This document shows, piece after piece, positions 27,200 to 33,786 of a stretch of 54,122 bases of DNA. The notes below the pieces were generated by a model. It did no database searches. It saw only the letters and a program-made list of their open reading frames with translations, and was not told the DNA's origin. Each line of letters opens with the position of its first letter. Positions within the stretch are counted from its first letter, which is position 1. The position numbers and the translations under genes are program-made. This DNA comes from a virus: IMG/VR virus record IMGVR_UViG_3300025674_000055, positions 1 to 54,122 of that record; one strand, written 5' to 3'.

Positions 27200-27439
27200 T
27201 CAGTTAATTGCCATTGGTGCTTCATAGATGTAGTCATACTCTTCATATTCCTCTGCTTCATACTCAGCCACAGACACAAGATCAATGTGCACAGCTTCAG
27301 GATAGTTGTGCCTAGCCAGCATGAAGGCAAAGTGAGTGGCAGTTTTCCAATCCTCAATCGATGGGTAAGTGTCATCCAGTTGAATGACACTCTCCACACC
27401 ATCGACTTCAAGTGTAATTTCGTAAGCATTAACTATCAT
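27200..27439 (-). CDS. Hypothetical acidic protein
   Basis: 79 aa from the ATG at 27439 (GGAG 8 nt upstream). VNAYEITLEVDGVESVIQL start and a highly acidic Tyr/Glu end (EYEAEEYEEYDY). Acidic proteins like this can mimic DNA, but nothing else supports that. Unknown. Confidence 0.65.
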   Translation of the reverse strand: MIVNAYEITLEVDGVESVIQLDDTYPSIEDWKTATHFAFMLARHNYPEAVHIDLVSVAEYEAEEYEEYDYIYEAPMAIN

Positions 27440-27608
27440 TGTTTGCACTCCATCCTTTCATGCGATCAGGGTAGACAAGAAACAGATCATACTTGATGTA
27501 GTCTTTTTCTTTTTCAATGAAAGCCATTGCTCTTTCAGTTGTGCTGAACAACGTATCATCCCAAAAGAACCAGCCCATTGGTGTGTGACAAGCTACTTTA
27601 CATGGCAT
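27429..27608 (-). CDS. Short hypothetical protein
   Basis: 59 aa, MPCKVACHTPMGWFFWDDTL, with GGAG 8 nt before the ATG. Overlaps the next gene by 11 nt. Unknown function. Confidence 0.65.
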   Translation of the reverse strand: MPCKVACHTPMGWFFWDDTLFSTTERAMAFIEKEKDYIKYDLFLVYPDRMKGWSANNDS

Positions 27609-27626
27609 CAGTTCATCTCCTGCTGT

Positions 27627-27884
27627 TCAAATGTTCACGTATTTATCCAGAAACTTTATCTCTAAAGTTATGTGAACATGATTAAAACTAGCGTAGATAC
27701 CGCTTAGCACATCGAATGCTTGAAAAACACTCTTGCGAAAAGCCTCAGTGTTTACATCATCACCCTGACTGAAAGGTATCTCAGTCAGAATCTCTTTTGT
27801 TTCGTTCTGTTCAAATGCATCTTCTACAGTGTAGACTGTGATGACAGCATCCGCAGTTTCGAACCAGATATTCATATCATTCAT
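27627..27884 (-). CDS. Hypothetical protein
   Basis: 85 aa from the ATG at 27884, overlapping the upstream stop by 8 nt. MNDMNIWFETADAVITVYTV; rather acidic, with no recognised motif. Confidence 0.6.
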   Translation of the reverse strand: MNDMNIWFETADAVITVYTVEDAFEQNETKEILTEIPFSQGDDVNTEAFRKSVFQAFDVLSGIYASFNHVHITLEIKFLDKYVNI

Positions 27885-28353
27885 CCTCATCTTCACTGAT
27901 GTATTCCAGATGATTAAAGTATTCATCTTCCAGATTACAAGTGTCAATAACGTCCTGTGGAATATCCTCTCGCCATGACGTATCGTTGAAGTCAATTTCA
28001 TAGAAGCAATCTTCACTGTCTGCATACACACCAGCAAAGCACATGCCGGGTTCGTAGTAGTATGCAGTCACAGAGATGCCAAGCCGTTCTTCACCTTTCA
28101 TGTAGGCACCGATAGGTGGAGACCATGCAGAGTCAAAGCTAAGTGTTAGTTCCTGTGTCTCAGGATTAAGTTCCCAATCCACAGCGGACACATCCCACTT
28201 GGTTCCCCATGTTTCCACGGCAGTGTCATACTCCCACTCACCAATAGGTGCTAGGTATTCCAGTAGGCGGTTCTCCTTCACCGCCTCTGCAATGGCTTCC
28301 AGTGTGGCGTAATCGCCAGTGATTGTGGCAGTGTTCATGCACCAGTTAGGCAT
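27877..28353 (-). CDS. YubB/Api92-like ferredoxin-fold protein (DUF1281 type)
   Basis: 158 aa. MPNWCMNTATITG is the hallmark N-terminus of this family, with a conserved WGTKWD and the late SFDSAWSPP element. Common on plasmids and phages; function unknown. Confidence 0.85.
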   Translation of the reverse strand: MPNWCMNTATITGDYATLEAIAEAVKENRLLEYLAPIGEWEYDTAVETWGTKWDVSAVDWELNPETQELTLSFDSAWSPPIGAYMKGEERLGISVTAYYYEPGMCFAGVYADSEDCFYEIDFNDTSWREDIPQDVIDTCNLEDEYFNHLEYISEDEDE

Positions 28354-28364
28354 AGTGTCTCTCC

Positions 28365-28589
28365 TTATCCAGCAAAGTGAAACAGCTTACGCTGAGACTT
28401 GGGGTTACGTTCAACATACAAGCTGAACTTGCCAACGTGATGTGCAGTCATACACTCGTCACGCTTGAACAGCTTGAAGCCACGAGACTTGTGCTTACGC
28501 TTACGCACCAGACCCTTGAGGCCAAGCACATTGAAGCGGAAACCTTTGGTGGTGTCGTTGAGAGGCTTAGTTGCGACGATGATAAACAT
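28365..28589 (-). CDS. Small basic protein
   Basis: 74 aa, Lys/Arg-rich middle (LVRKRKHKSRGFKLFKRDE). Unknown; nucleic-acid binding possible from charge. SD AAGGAGA 6 nt upstream. Confidence 0.65.
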   Translation of the reverse strand: MFIIVATKPLNDTTKGFRFNVLGLKGLVRKRKHKSRGFKLFKRDECMTAHHVGKFSLYVERNPKSQRKLFHFAG

Positions 28590-28601
28590 GTGTAGTTCTC
28601 C

Positions 28602-28967
28602 TTATGCTGCGTAGGTAGTAGGGGTGAAGTCAATTTGTTGCCAGCCATATGAACAGCAGGCATATGCTTTCTCAGCCTCTATGTCAACGAGCACATCGCC
28701 AACAGACATAGAGTAGGCATGACGAAACTTTTCAATGCGAGACTTGCTATTGCTAGGGTAGCCATTGCCAACATTAAAGGCTTCTTCAATGTCATGGGCA
28801 GCAATCAGTGCCACCAACTTGTATAGGTTGAACACACAGGCTGCATCGACAGGCTTCTGTGCCTCTCCATCACGCAGCAGCATGGTGTCAAACTTGATGT
28901 CACGAAACACTTGCGTCTGAATTTGCTGAGTGTTCAGTTTGATCTGATACAGAAGATAGCTAGGCAT
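28602..28967 (-). CDS. Hypothetical protein (YodL-like C-terminus)
   Basis: 121 aa from the ATG at 28967. C-terminal SMSVGDVLVD...AYACCSYGWQQI recalls the YodL/antirestriction-associated motif SVGDVI...GW. Early gene; role not known. Confidence 0.65.
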   Translation of the reverse strand: MPSYLLYQIKLNTQQIQTQVFRDIKFDTMLLRDGEAQKPVDAACVFNLYKLVALIAAHDIEEAFNVGNGYPSNSKSRIEKFRHAYSMSVGDVLVDIEAEKAYACCSYGWQQIDFTPTTYAA

Positions 28968-29145
28968 TGGATAGTTCCTTTTCAATAAGTCTGGTTTCAC
29001 ATTCACAATCAACGCAATGACTTACGTCATAGGTGGCAGCAAGTGTCCATTTCTGTTCTTCAACAGACCACATGGCATAGGCATCAAGCATAACATTGTC
29101 ACTGCCACAGTGCTTACAAACTATCGTGACTTTACTATCAGACAT
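28960..29145 (-). CDS. Small zinc-ribbon protein
   Basis: 61 aa. Two cysteine pairs, CKHCG and CVDCEC, bracket the domain, as in zinc ribbons. Start at 29145 fits AAAGG 7 nt upstream. Unknown partner. Confidence 0.72.
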   Translation of the reverse strand: MSDSKVTIVCKHCGSDNVMLDAYAMWSVEEQKWTLAATYDVSHCVDCECETRLIEKELSNA

Positions 29146-29279
29146 CATGCAACCTTTCGTGCTTGTTGTTTCTGTTTACGTGCAATCTTGCGATCACGTT
29201 TCCAGTCATCACGTTTCTCAGTTTTAGGTCCAACATTGGACTTAGCAAACTTAATAAAGTTTTTCATCTCGTAACGCAT
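29145..29279 (-). CDS. Very small basic protein with KSNVGP motif
   Basis: 44 aa, Lys/Arg-rich (WKRDRKIARKQKQQARK). KSNVGP is encoded by palindrome copy 2. Its stop overlaps the zinc-ribbon start. Function unknown. Confidence 0.65.
   Translation of the reverse strand: MRYEMKNFIKFAKSNVGPKTEKRDDWKRDRKIARKQKQQARKVA
29225..29245. repeat. Palindromic repeat copy 2
   Basis: GTCCA-ACAT-TGGAC with the same flanks, inside the 29145-29279 gene, read in the same frame as copies 1, 4 and 5. Confidence 0.95.
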
Positions 29280-29403
29280 TTTGCTTTTCCTTCTTCGTCA
29301 ACTTGCGTTTGTTACCCTTCTTGGGCGGTATGACCTGTGGGGCTTTGCGCTCTTGCAGCATAGCCTTTGCCACAGGATTTACAATCCCCACTTTGATCTT
29401 CAT
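29251..29403 (-). CDS. Small basic protein (GIVNPVAKAML type)
   Basis: 50 aa from the ATG at 29403. IKVGIVNPVAKAMLQERK then a Lys-rich end is a pattern I know from other marine podoviruses. Function unknown. Confidence 0.72.
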   Translation of the reverse strand: MKIKVGIVNPVAKAMLQERKAPQVIPPKKGNKRKLTKKEKQNALRDEKLY

Positions 29404-29404
29404 A

Positions 29405-29647
29405 TCACATACACCTCTCTGCTGCGATAAACTTGCGTAGCCAATCTGTGGCATTAGACTTTGAGTAAACCTCTATCTTAGGAGGAGCGCCTACAAACTT
29501 ACTAGAACGAGGGTTATACTTTTCTTCTAGGCTGCGGCATCTCCAATGCAGTCCATCAAGGGAATAGGCGTATGCTAGCATAGTTCCGTTATCCCAAACT
29601 GACATCTCCCACTTAGGAAAAAGGTCGAGTAATCCGTGATGTTTCAT
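29405..29647 (-). CDS. Hypothetical protein
   Basis: 80 aa; WEMSVWDNGTMLAYAYSLDG with Trp/Tyr-rich beta pattern. One nucleotide from the next gene and one from the previous. Unknown. Confidence 0.6.
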   Translation of the reverse strand: MKHHGLLDLFPKWEMSVWDNGTMLAYAYSLDGLHWRCRSLEEKYNPRSSKFVGAPPKIEVYSKSNATDWLRKFIAAERCM

Positions 29648-29648
29648 A

Positions 29649-30347
29649 TCAGTGCTCCGACAAATGCACTACCACAGTGCGGTTGATAGTTTTCTGTGAG
29701 AAACAGCCAGCCTTGCAGACAGCACAGTGTCCAGCCATTTTCTTCCATGTCTTAGGACACTTGAACATGTCCTTGCCTTTGGGGTCAACAGTGCGAGTGT
29801 CATCCCCATAGAACATGATGTTCCAGCCAGCATCCTGCATCATCTGCCACTCATCATCCGTGTTGGATGGATCGAATGACGCATTGATTGCACAATTGGG
29901 TAGGGTCATCAATTCGATTTCAATCAAGCTGCGAAGCATGACATTGCGCCACGCTCTCGTGGGTATCCACCACAGTGTGTCAGGTGTAGCCTCACACATA
30001 GCCTTGATGCGATACACATCTTCGATGGAACTGATAGCCTCACCACGTGTCATGTGACGCACTCGTTTGGTCTGCTTACGCTTCTTGTCCAGCCAAGCTT
30101 TGACACTCTGCATGGACTGCACAGACAGTTTCTGCCAGATCGTCTCACAACGATCATCACGCTTAGCCATGTTCTTATACATACGATACAGCTTGACGTT
30201 GTAGCAAGTTGCATCGCAGTAGTCAGTGCGGTGCACACAAGTGCCTTTGTGGTTCTCCGTGTCATTGATGGGGCGGTCACTGGCATACATACCAATGTCA
30301 TCGCAGAAACGAAATAGGTCATTCAGTTCGGCAGTAGAGACAGTCAT
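29649..30347 (-). CDS. GP88-like cysteine-rich protein
   Basis: 232 aa. Cys pattern C..RTDYCDATCYN near residues 36-50, then KLYRMYKNMAKR and a second Cys set near the C-terminus (CPKTWKK, CAVCKAGC). This resembles the phage GP88 family, which looks like a metal- or cluster-binding protein of unknown activity. A palindrome copy lies 18 nt upstream of its ATG, and a perfect 14-bp inverted repeat further up. Confidence 0.65.
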   Translation of the reverse strand: MTVSTAELNDLFRFCDDIGMYASDRPINDTENHKGTCVHRTDYCDATCYNVKLYRMYKNMAKRDDRCETIWQKLSVQSMQSVKAWLDKKRKQTKRVRHMTRGEAISSIEDVYRIKAMCEATPDTLWWIPTRAWRNVMLRSLIEIELMTLPNCAINASFDPSNTDDEWQMMQDAGWNIMFYGDDTRTVDPKGKDMFKCPKTWKKMAGHCAVCKAGCFSQKTINRTVVVHLSEH

Positions 30348-30364
30348 GGTGTCACCTTTGGTGT

Positions 30365-30385
30365 TAGGTCCAACGTTGGACTTAA
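30365..30385. repeat. Palindromic repeat copy 3 (intergenic)
   Basis: GTCCA-ACGT-TGGAC, 18 nt upstream of the start of the GP88-like gene. Confidence 0.95.
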
Positions 30386-30410
30386 GGTTTCAGTGTTAAT
30401 GTATATACAT

Positions 30411-30448
30411 GTTATATAACACTTTCATAAATTCAAGTGTTATATAAC
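30411..30448. repeat. Perfect 14-bp inverted repeat
   Basis: GTTATATAACACTT / AAGTGTTATATAAC separated by 10 nt. Each arm holds the smaller palindrome GTTATATAAC and the ACACTT sequence repeated in the control region. In the AT-rich gap 30348-30468 before the GP88-like gene; a likely regulator site or hairpin. Confidence 0.9.
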
Positions 30449-30468
30449 TGTAATACTATTAAATGTCA

Positions 30469-30630
30469 TCAATGGGGAAAATACCACTGAACATGGTATC
30501 CCCCAATGCCGGGGAAGAAAAAGCCAAAGCCATCGAACTCAACATACGTGTAGGGCCACAATGCCGTGATCACAATGGCAAGGCACAGGAACAGGACAAA
30601 CGTAAGTTTGAAGTATAGACGATAGAGCAT
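30469..30630 (-). CDS. Small single-span membrane protein
   Basis: 53 aa. LTFVLFLCLAIVITALWPY is one membrane helix, followed by an aromatic/Gly end (FGFFFPGIGGYH). A palindrome copy lies about 31 nt upstream of the start. Function unknown; early membrane protein. Confidence 0.65.
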   Translation of the reverse strand: MLYRLYFKLTFVLFLCLAIVITALWPYTYVEFDGFGFFFPGIGGYHVQWYFPH

Positions 30631-30631
30631 G

Positions 30632-30799
30632 TTACACCTTTTTCAGTTTGGGTTTTCCATTAGGTCCAATGTTGGACTTAGCTTCGATTGCTTGCAATCT
30701 GTTACGCAACTGCGCTGCACGATCCTCAGCAGACACAGGTTTACGTAGCCTAGCACTGCTAGACTTCCAGTTAAATTGCTTATGCAATTTATAGGTCAT
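30632..30799 (-). CDS. Small basic protein with KSNIGPN end
   Basis: 55 aa from the ATG at 30799. Basic; near its C-terminus KSNIGPN is encoded by palindrome copy 4. Function unknown. Confidence 0.65.
   Translation of the reverse strand: MTYKLHKQFNWKSSSARLRKPVSAEDRAAQLRNRLQAIEAKSNIGPNGKPKLKKV
30661..30681. repeat. Palindromic repeat copy 4
   Basis: GTCCA-ATGT-TGGAC; in frame in the 30632-30799 gene. Confidence 0.95.
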
Positions 30800-30876
30800 C
30801 GGTCGAACACTCCTTCGAACCACATGGCTATAGCCAAAGGTATGCCAAAGCATAGGACAAGCACAAGCACAGTCAT
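30796..30876 (-). CDS. Tiny membrane peptide
   Basis: 26 aa: LVLVLCFGIPLAIAMWF is a membrane helix, with AGGAAG 6 nt before ATG and an ATGA overlap with the next start. Coding status rests on RBS and hydrophobicity. Confidence 0.5.
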   Translation of the reverse strand: MTVLVLVLCFGIPLAIAMWFEGVFDR

Positions 30877-30877
30877 G

Positions 30878-31078
30878 TCACACTTCCTCATGAAATTCTG
30901 CATCCCATTCCTCTGGAATGATGCCAGTCATCAGAAACTCACGTTGCTCTGGTGACAAATGTGGCATGGCATCCTGTATAAGCATACCCTCTCGCCATGA
31001 CAGGTATTGGTGCATTGTGATAGGCAGGTCCATCACATGTGTTTTGCCAGTCAGCACAGATTGACGTTCTATACGCAT
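30878..31078 (-). CDS. Conserved small phage protein (LTGKTHVMDLP type)
   Basis: 66 aa from the ATG at 31078 (AAAGG 7 nt upstream). MRIERQSVLTGKTHVMDLP, LIQDAMPHLS and REFLMTGIIPEEWD match a small protein conserved in many marine T4- and T7-like phages, of unknown function. The longer open frame upstream is not used. Confidence 0.8.
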   Translation of the reverse strand: MRIERQSVLTGKTHVMDLPITMHQYLSWREGMLIQDAMPHLSPEQREFLMTGIIPEEWDAEFHEEV

Positions 31079-31118
31079 AGTAAAACCTTTCAGGTTTGGG
31101 TTGAACCACCAATACTGC

Positions 31119-31138
31119 CCCATAAAGGGGCAGCATGA
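31119..31138 (-). other. Intergenic hairpin
   Basis: CTGCCCC/GGGGCAG (7 bp, 5-nt loop) between two leftward genes, without a T run. Probably an mRNA processing or partial terminator structure. Confidence 0.6.
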
Positions 31139-31148
31139 ATGGCTGAAC

Positions 31149-31736
31149 TCAGGCAGCTTTGCTGACAGCCTTAGCATTGTCAGCATATTCTGCAAGAATA
31201 TCATCGATGACATCCAGCACATTGATGCCACTTGCTTCGCAAACAGCCTTGAGTTGCTTGACGATATCACCTTTGGTGATGACAGGCTTGGCAGCTTCCT
31301 TAGCTTCGCTATTAGGTCCAACATTGGACTTAGCTTCACCTTTGGTGGAAGCAGCTTCAGCCTTCCCAGTGCCTTCGGCACTTTTACGCATTGCTGCTTG
31401 AAGAGCAGTCAGAGAGGTGAAACCTTTCTTGCTTTCAGCAAGGAATTGGCGGCACTCCTTTTCGTTTTCAACGAACCACAGAGCCTCAGAACGGCGACGT
31501 TTATCCACTATGTGGATTCCACAATCCTTCAGCCTTTGGCTGGAAATACGCTCACCACCCTCAGCCTTCAACTGCTGAAGCAGTTTGCCCAACCGAGTGT
31601 CAAAGCCATCGGCTTTGGTGAAGGCATTGAAACGACGAACATCAGCTTTGCTGATCTGTTTCCATTCTGCTGCCAGAATGAAGCCTTCAGCTTCAAGAGT
31701 GTTGATTTCCGGCTTGTTGATGGTCGAAGTGGTCAT
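31149..31736 (-). CDS. First leftward (early) gene; hypothetical with KSNVGPN linker
   Basis: 195 aa. N-terminal ~110 residues form a helical basic region (KADVRRFNAFTKADGFDTRL), then a low-complexity Ala/Lys/Glu linker containing KSNVGPN (copy 5), then a C-terminal helical region (IVKQLKAVCEASGINVLDV). It is the closest leftward gene to the control region, so probably the first expressed; a DNA-binding or host-takeover role is inference. Confidence 0.7.
   Translation of the reverse strand: MTTSTINKPEINTLEAEGFILAAEWKQISKADVRRFNAFTKADGFDTRLGKLLQQLKAEGGERISSQRLKDCGIHIVDKRRRSEALWFVENEKECRQFLAESKKGFTSLTALQAAMRKSAEGTGKAEAASTKGEAKSNVGPNSEAKEAAKPVITKGDIVKQLKAVCEASGINVLDVIDDILAEYADNAKAVSKAA
31313..31333. 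repeat. Palindromic repeat copy 5
   Basis: GTCCA-ACAT-TGGAC; encodes KSNVGPN inside the linker of the 31149-31736 product. Confidence 0.95.
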
Positions 31737-31748
31737 GGCTTTCTCTTT

Positions 31749-31837
31749 CTCTATCTGTTGTTACATATAAGAGATATTTTTATCTCTCACAAAAAGTGAG
31801 ATAAAAATAGCTCTATGTAACTTAAACAGATAGAGAG
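31749..31837. repeat. Long imperfect inverted repeat (arms ~42 nt)
   Basis: Left arm begins CTCTATCTGTT, runs through TTACATA and ATTTTTATCTC to CTCAC; right arm begins GTGAG and mirrors these to AACAGATAGAG, with a 5-A loop. A few bulges. It lies 13 nt before the first leftward ATG, so it would form a large hairpin in that mRNA leader or a cruciform. Confidence 0.88.
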
Positions 31838-32040
31838 TTAGGGTGGATCGGTCAAGGGGGTCAATCAAATTTGTTTTACAAATTACCTGCAACGTGATCC
31901 TCCGCACGGGTCGTTTCGCATGTGACTGCAAAAAATATATTTCATATATATTTTTGAAGTTCGTGCGTGAAACTCGTGAGACAGCTTGGCTAAGACGACA
32001 GGATGAGTGTGGCATTATTACAACAGTATAACTGTTGGCA

Positions 32041-32056
32041 GGTCCAACGTTGGACT
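32041..32056. repeat. Palindromic repeat copy 6 (control region)
   Basis: GGTCCAACGTTGGACT; adjacent to AACAGT-ATA-ACTGTT (32022-32036). Outer flanks differ from the other copies. Confidence 0.9.
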
Positions 32057-32471
32057 AGTCAGTGACCAAAGCCTTCGGCTTAACATGTGATGTGATGTGA
32101 TGACATGTGACCATCGAAGATGGGAGGGTGGTAGTTTATGCATCGACATCGCAACAGTGACCCACCTCACCCCATTGGGGGTGGTGACACAGAAAATACC
32201 ACGGCAACTGATTCTATATCAGTTGTTCACCTTGGCTAAGTCACTGAATCTGTTACAGCTTTGCTGTAGTTGGTGGAAGTGAGGCATTGGTTTTGTTTCA
32301 CCACAGGTCATGACATTGCATTATGCAGGCAATTGTGCAGTGAACAGGGGGTGGGCAGGGGCCAGTGCCGGGTGTGGCGTAGTTGTATATGGCTCTCTAC
32401 ACAGATCAGGAAAAATGTACTGTTAACCACATTACATATATAGTGGTTTACACACAGGCTGGGTTGCTAAA

Positions 32472-32481
32472 TGTGATCACA
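32472..32481. promoter_or_regulatory. TGTGATCACA palindrome, copy 1
   Basis: Perfect 10-bp palindrome followed by AA; the same sequence recurs 65 bp later. Candidate operator. Confidence 0.6.
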
Positions 32482-32536
32482 AATATGGGTGTGTTTGGGT
32501 GCATCTGCGGATATGGTCACTTAAGTGTACACTACT

Positions 32537-32546
32537 TGTGATCACA
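32537..32546. promoter_or_regulatory. TGTGATCACA palindrome, copy 2
   Basis: Second copy, also followed by AA, about 90 bp upstream of the rightward promoter. Confidence 0.6.
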
Positions 32547-32631
32547 AAAGTATGGCAGGTGATGTGCCTGCACAAGTAGCTGTACTGTGGCAACAGTGTC
32601 ACACTAAATTTGTTTCTCACGAAGATATTGC

Positions 32632-32660
32632 TTGACATGGGGTATGAATATGTGTAAAAC
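32632..32660 (+). promoter_or_regulatory. Sigma-70 promoter for the rightward operon
   Basis: TTGACA (perfect -35), 17-nt spacer, TAAAAC (-10, 4 of 6). The predicted start near 32667 lies at the first ACACTTA repeat and gives a leader of about 230 nt. Confidence 0.7.
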
Positions 32661-32668
32661 TATATATA

Positions 32669-32813
32669 ACACTTAAACTAAGATTACACTTAAAGTGCTT
32701 ACATGTACAGTGTACACTTAGATGTTTCTATATACTAACTTAGATATACACTTATCTGTATATAATACTTAGAATGAATAAACACTTAGGTAACACGTAC
32801 AGTGTTACACTTA
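32669..32813 (+). repeat. Six ACACTTA repeats (iteron-like)
   Basis: ACACTTA begins at 32669, 32686, 32714, 32748, 32782 and 32807, all on one strand, with weaker ATACTTA at 32765. The spacing is irregular (17-34 bp). The last overlaps its own inverse (ACACTTAAGTGT). AT-rich. Could be protein-binding iterons for replication or regulation. Confidence 0.75.
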
Positions 32814-32845
32814 AGTGTACTATCCCTGAAAGGAAGAATACGTAT

Positions 32846-32890
32846 ATGCCTCGCAGTTTACTGCGGGGAGCTTTGTATTTTTATAGTTGA
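32846..32890 (+). CDS. Possible 14-aa leader peptide
   Basis: ATG with AAGGAAG about 10 nt upstream, encoding MPRSLLRGALYFYS, stop at 32888-32890, six nt before the first large rightward gene. It spans the terminator-like hairpin, so its translation would disrupt the hairpin. No proof that it is made. Confidence 0.4.
   Translation: MPRSLLRGALYFYS
32849..32881 (+). terminator. Terminator-like hairpin in leader (attenuator)
   Basis: CCTCGCAG/CTGCGGGG stem (8 bp, one G.T) with loop TTTA, followed by AGCTTTGTATTTTT. Placed between the promoter and the first gene, it would end most rightward transcripts unless anti-terminated, and would leave a leader RNA of about 215 nt. Confidence 0.65.
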
Positions 32891-32895
32891 CTTCT

Positions 32896-33108
32896 ATGAA
32901 AAAATCAGTAAAACTATATACAGACAATGTTCTTGAAGAATTTTACAAGCATCTAATGGATGGTAATCTTGAGGACTTACATATTCCGCACAGTGATGTA
33001 TTCTACGTGAGAGAAGCAGTAAGTGCGCACTATGGCCGTATCTTTACGTTAGAAGAAGTTGAACGTGCCATGAGACTAGAAGGATGGACAGATGGACATG
33101 AAGAATGA
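32896..33108 (+). CDS. First rightward gene; small hypothetical protein
   Basis: 70 aa from the ATG at 32896 (an upstream TTG at 32887 is in frame but less likely). Helical, TDNVLEEFYKHLMDG then HSDVFYVREAVSAHYG. Overlaps the next gene by 17 nt. Unknown function; resembles no family I know. Confidence 0.65.
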   Translation: MKKSVKLYTDNVLEEFYKHLMDGNLEDLHIPHSDVFYVREAVSAHYGRIFTLEEVERAMRLEGWTDGHEE

Positions 33109-33502
33109 CAAGAAGGGTTTGATGGCATCCTTTGTGGTGGGCATGGATATTGCTCCTGACATTGTAGATGCTAAGACCAATGCAAAGAATGCTGAGATGG
33201 TTGTACGTGAGTGGAACCTTGGCCCTGAGACTCCCTCTGAAGTACCCGGTGAGAATGCTGAGTACTGGCGTGATATGGCAGACAGATGGCAGATTGAAGA
33301 GGCAGAGGCACGTAGACGTATGTGTGCTAACTGTGAATACTTCTGCAATACTCCCGGCATGATGATGGCTATGGAAGATATTCCCTTCAACGAAATGGAT
33401 GAAGGTGCAGGTGGCAGAGGTTACTGCAAGAAGTTCTCCTTCATTTGTCATAACCTTCGTACATGTCAGGCATGGGACAAAGGTGACGACTACTATGGCT
33501 AA
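33092..33502 (+). CDS. Cysteine-containing hypothetical protein
   Basis: 136 aa. MCANCEYFC then GYCKKFSFICHNLRTCQAW has a Cys set that could hold zinc or a cluster. The N-terminal half is helical (AEYWRDMADRWQIEEAEARRR). Overlaps the next gene by 8 nt. Function unknown. Confidence 0.7.
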   Translation: MDMKNDKKGLMASFVVGMDIAPDIVDAKTNAKNAEMVVREWNLGPETPSEVPGENAEYWRDMADRWQIEEAEARRRMCANCEYFCNTPGMMMAMEDIPFNEMDEGAGGRGYCKKFSFICHNLRTCQAWDKGDDYYG

Positions 33503-33776
33503 AGATCCTAGACTGGAACGTGCAGGTGTCACTGGCTATAACAAGCCTAAGCGTACACCTAATCATCCTACGAAGTCTCATGTGGTTGTAGCCAAAGAAG
33601 GTGATACGATTAAGACCATTCGTTTTGGTCAGCAAGGTGTGACTGGTGCAGGTAAGAATCCACAGTCAGCTAAGGACAAAGCCCGTAAGCGTAGCTACTA
33701 TGCACGGCATAATGCACAAGACCCTAATCCTAGCAAACTATCTGCTCGGTATTGGAGTCACAAGGTCAAATGGTGA
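33495..33776 (+). CDS. Conserved small basic marine-phage protein
   Basis: 93 aa from the ATG at 33495. MAKDPRLERAGVTGYNKPKR, then HVVVAKEGDTIKTIRFGQQG and a C-terminal ARYWSHKVKW is a pattern very widely shared in marine podoviruses (DUF6321-like as I recall). Function unknown. Confidence 0.85.
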   Translation: MAKDPRLERAGVTGYNKPKRTPNHPTKSHVVVAKEGDTIKTIRFGQQGVTGAGKNPQSAKDKARKRSYYARHNAQDPNPSKLSARYWSHKVKW

Positions 33777-33786
33777 GGATACTATA

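Larger units (their letters stand above)
31737..32895. other. Main control region between divergent operons; candidate origin
   Basis: About 1.16 kb without long genes, AT-rich and full of inverted and direct repeats: the long inverted repeat (31749-31837), AAAAATATA-type palindrome (31929-31955), AACAGT-ATA-ACTGTT (32022-32036), palindrome copy 6, TGTGA tandem near 32090-32110, CACCCC/GGGGGTG hairpin (~32171-32186), two TGTGATCACA sites, a sigma-70 promoter, ACACTTA repeats, and a leader peptide with terminator. Divergence of all genes from here suggests promoters for both arms and possibly replication initiation. Confidence 0.8.

Noticed and set aside
30878-31381. 167-codon minus frame as one gene
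   Set aside because: The upstream half is the complement frame of the 31149-31736 gene; the ATG at 31078 with its RBS gives the conserved 66-aa protein.
32669-32813. CRISPR array
   Set aside because: Repeats of 7 nt with irregular spacing; no long repeats, no cas genes. The Cas4-like nuclease belongs to the replication module.
33044-33532. Minus-strand open frame of 162 codons
   Set aside because: Complement of a clear gene with Shine-Dalgarno and overlaps; composition is Cys/His/Ser-rich nonsense.
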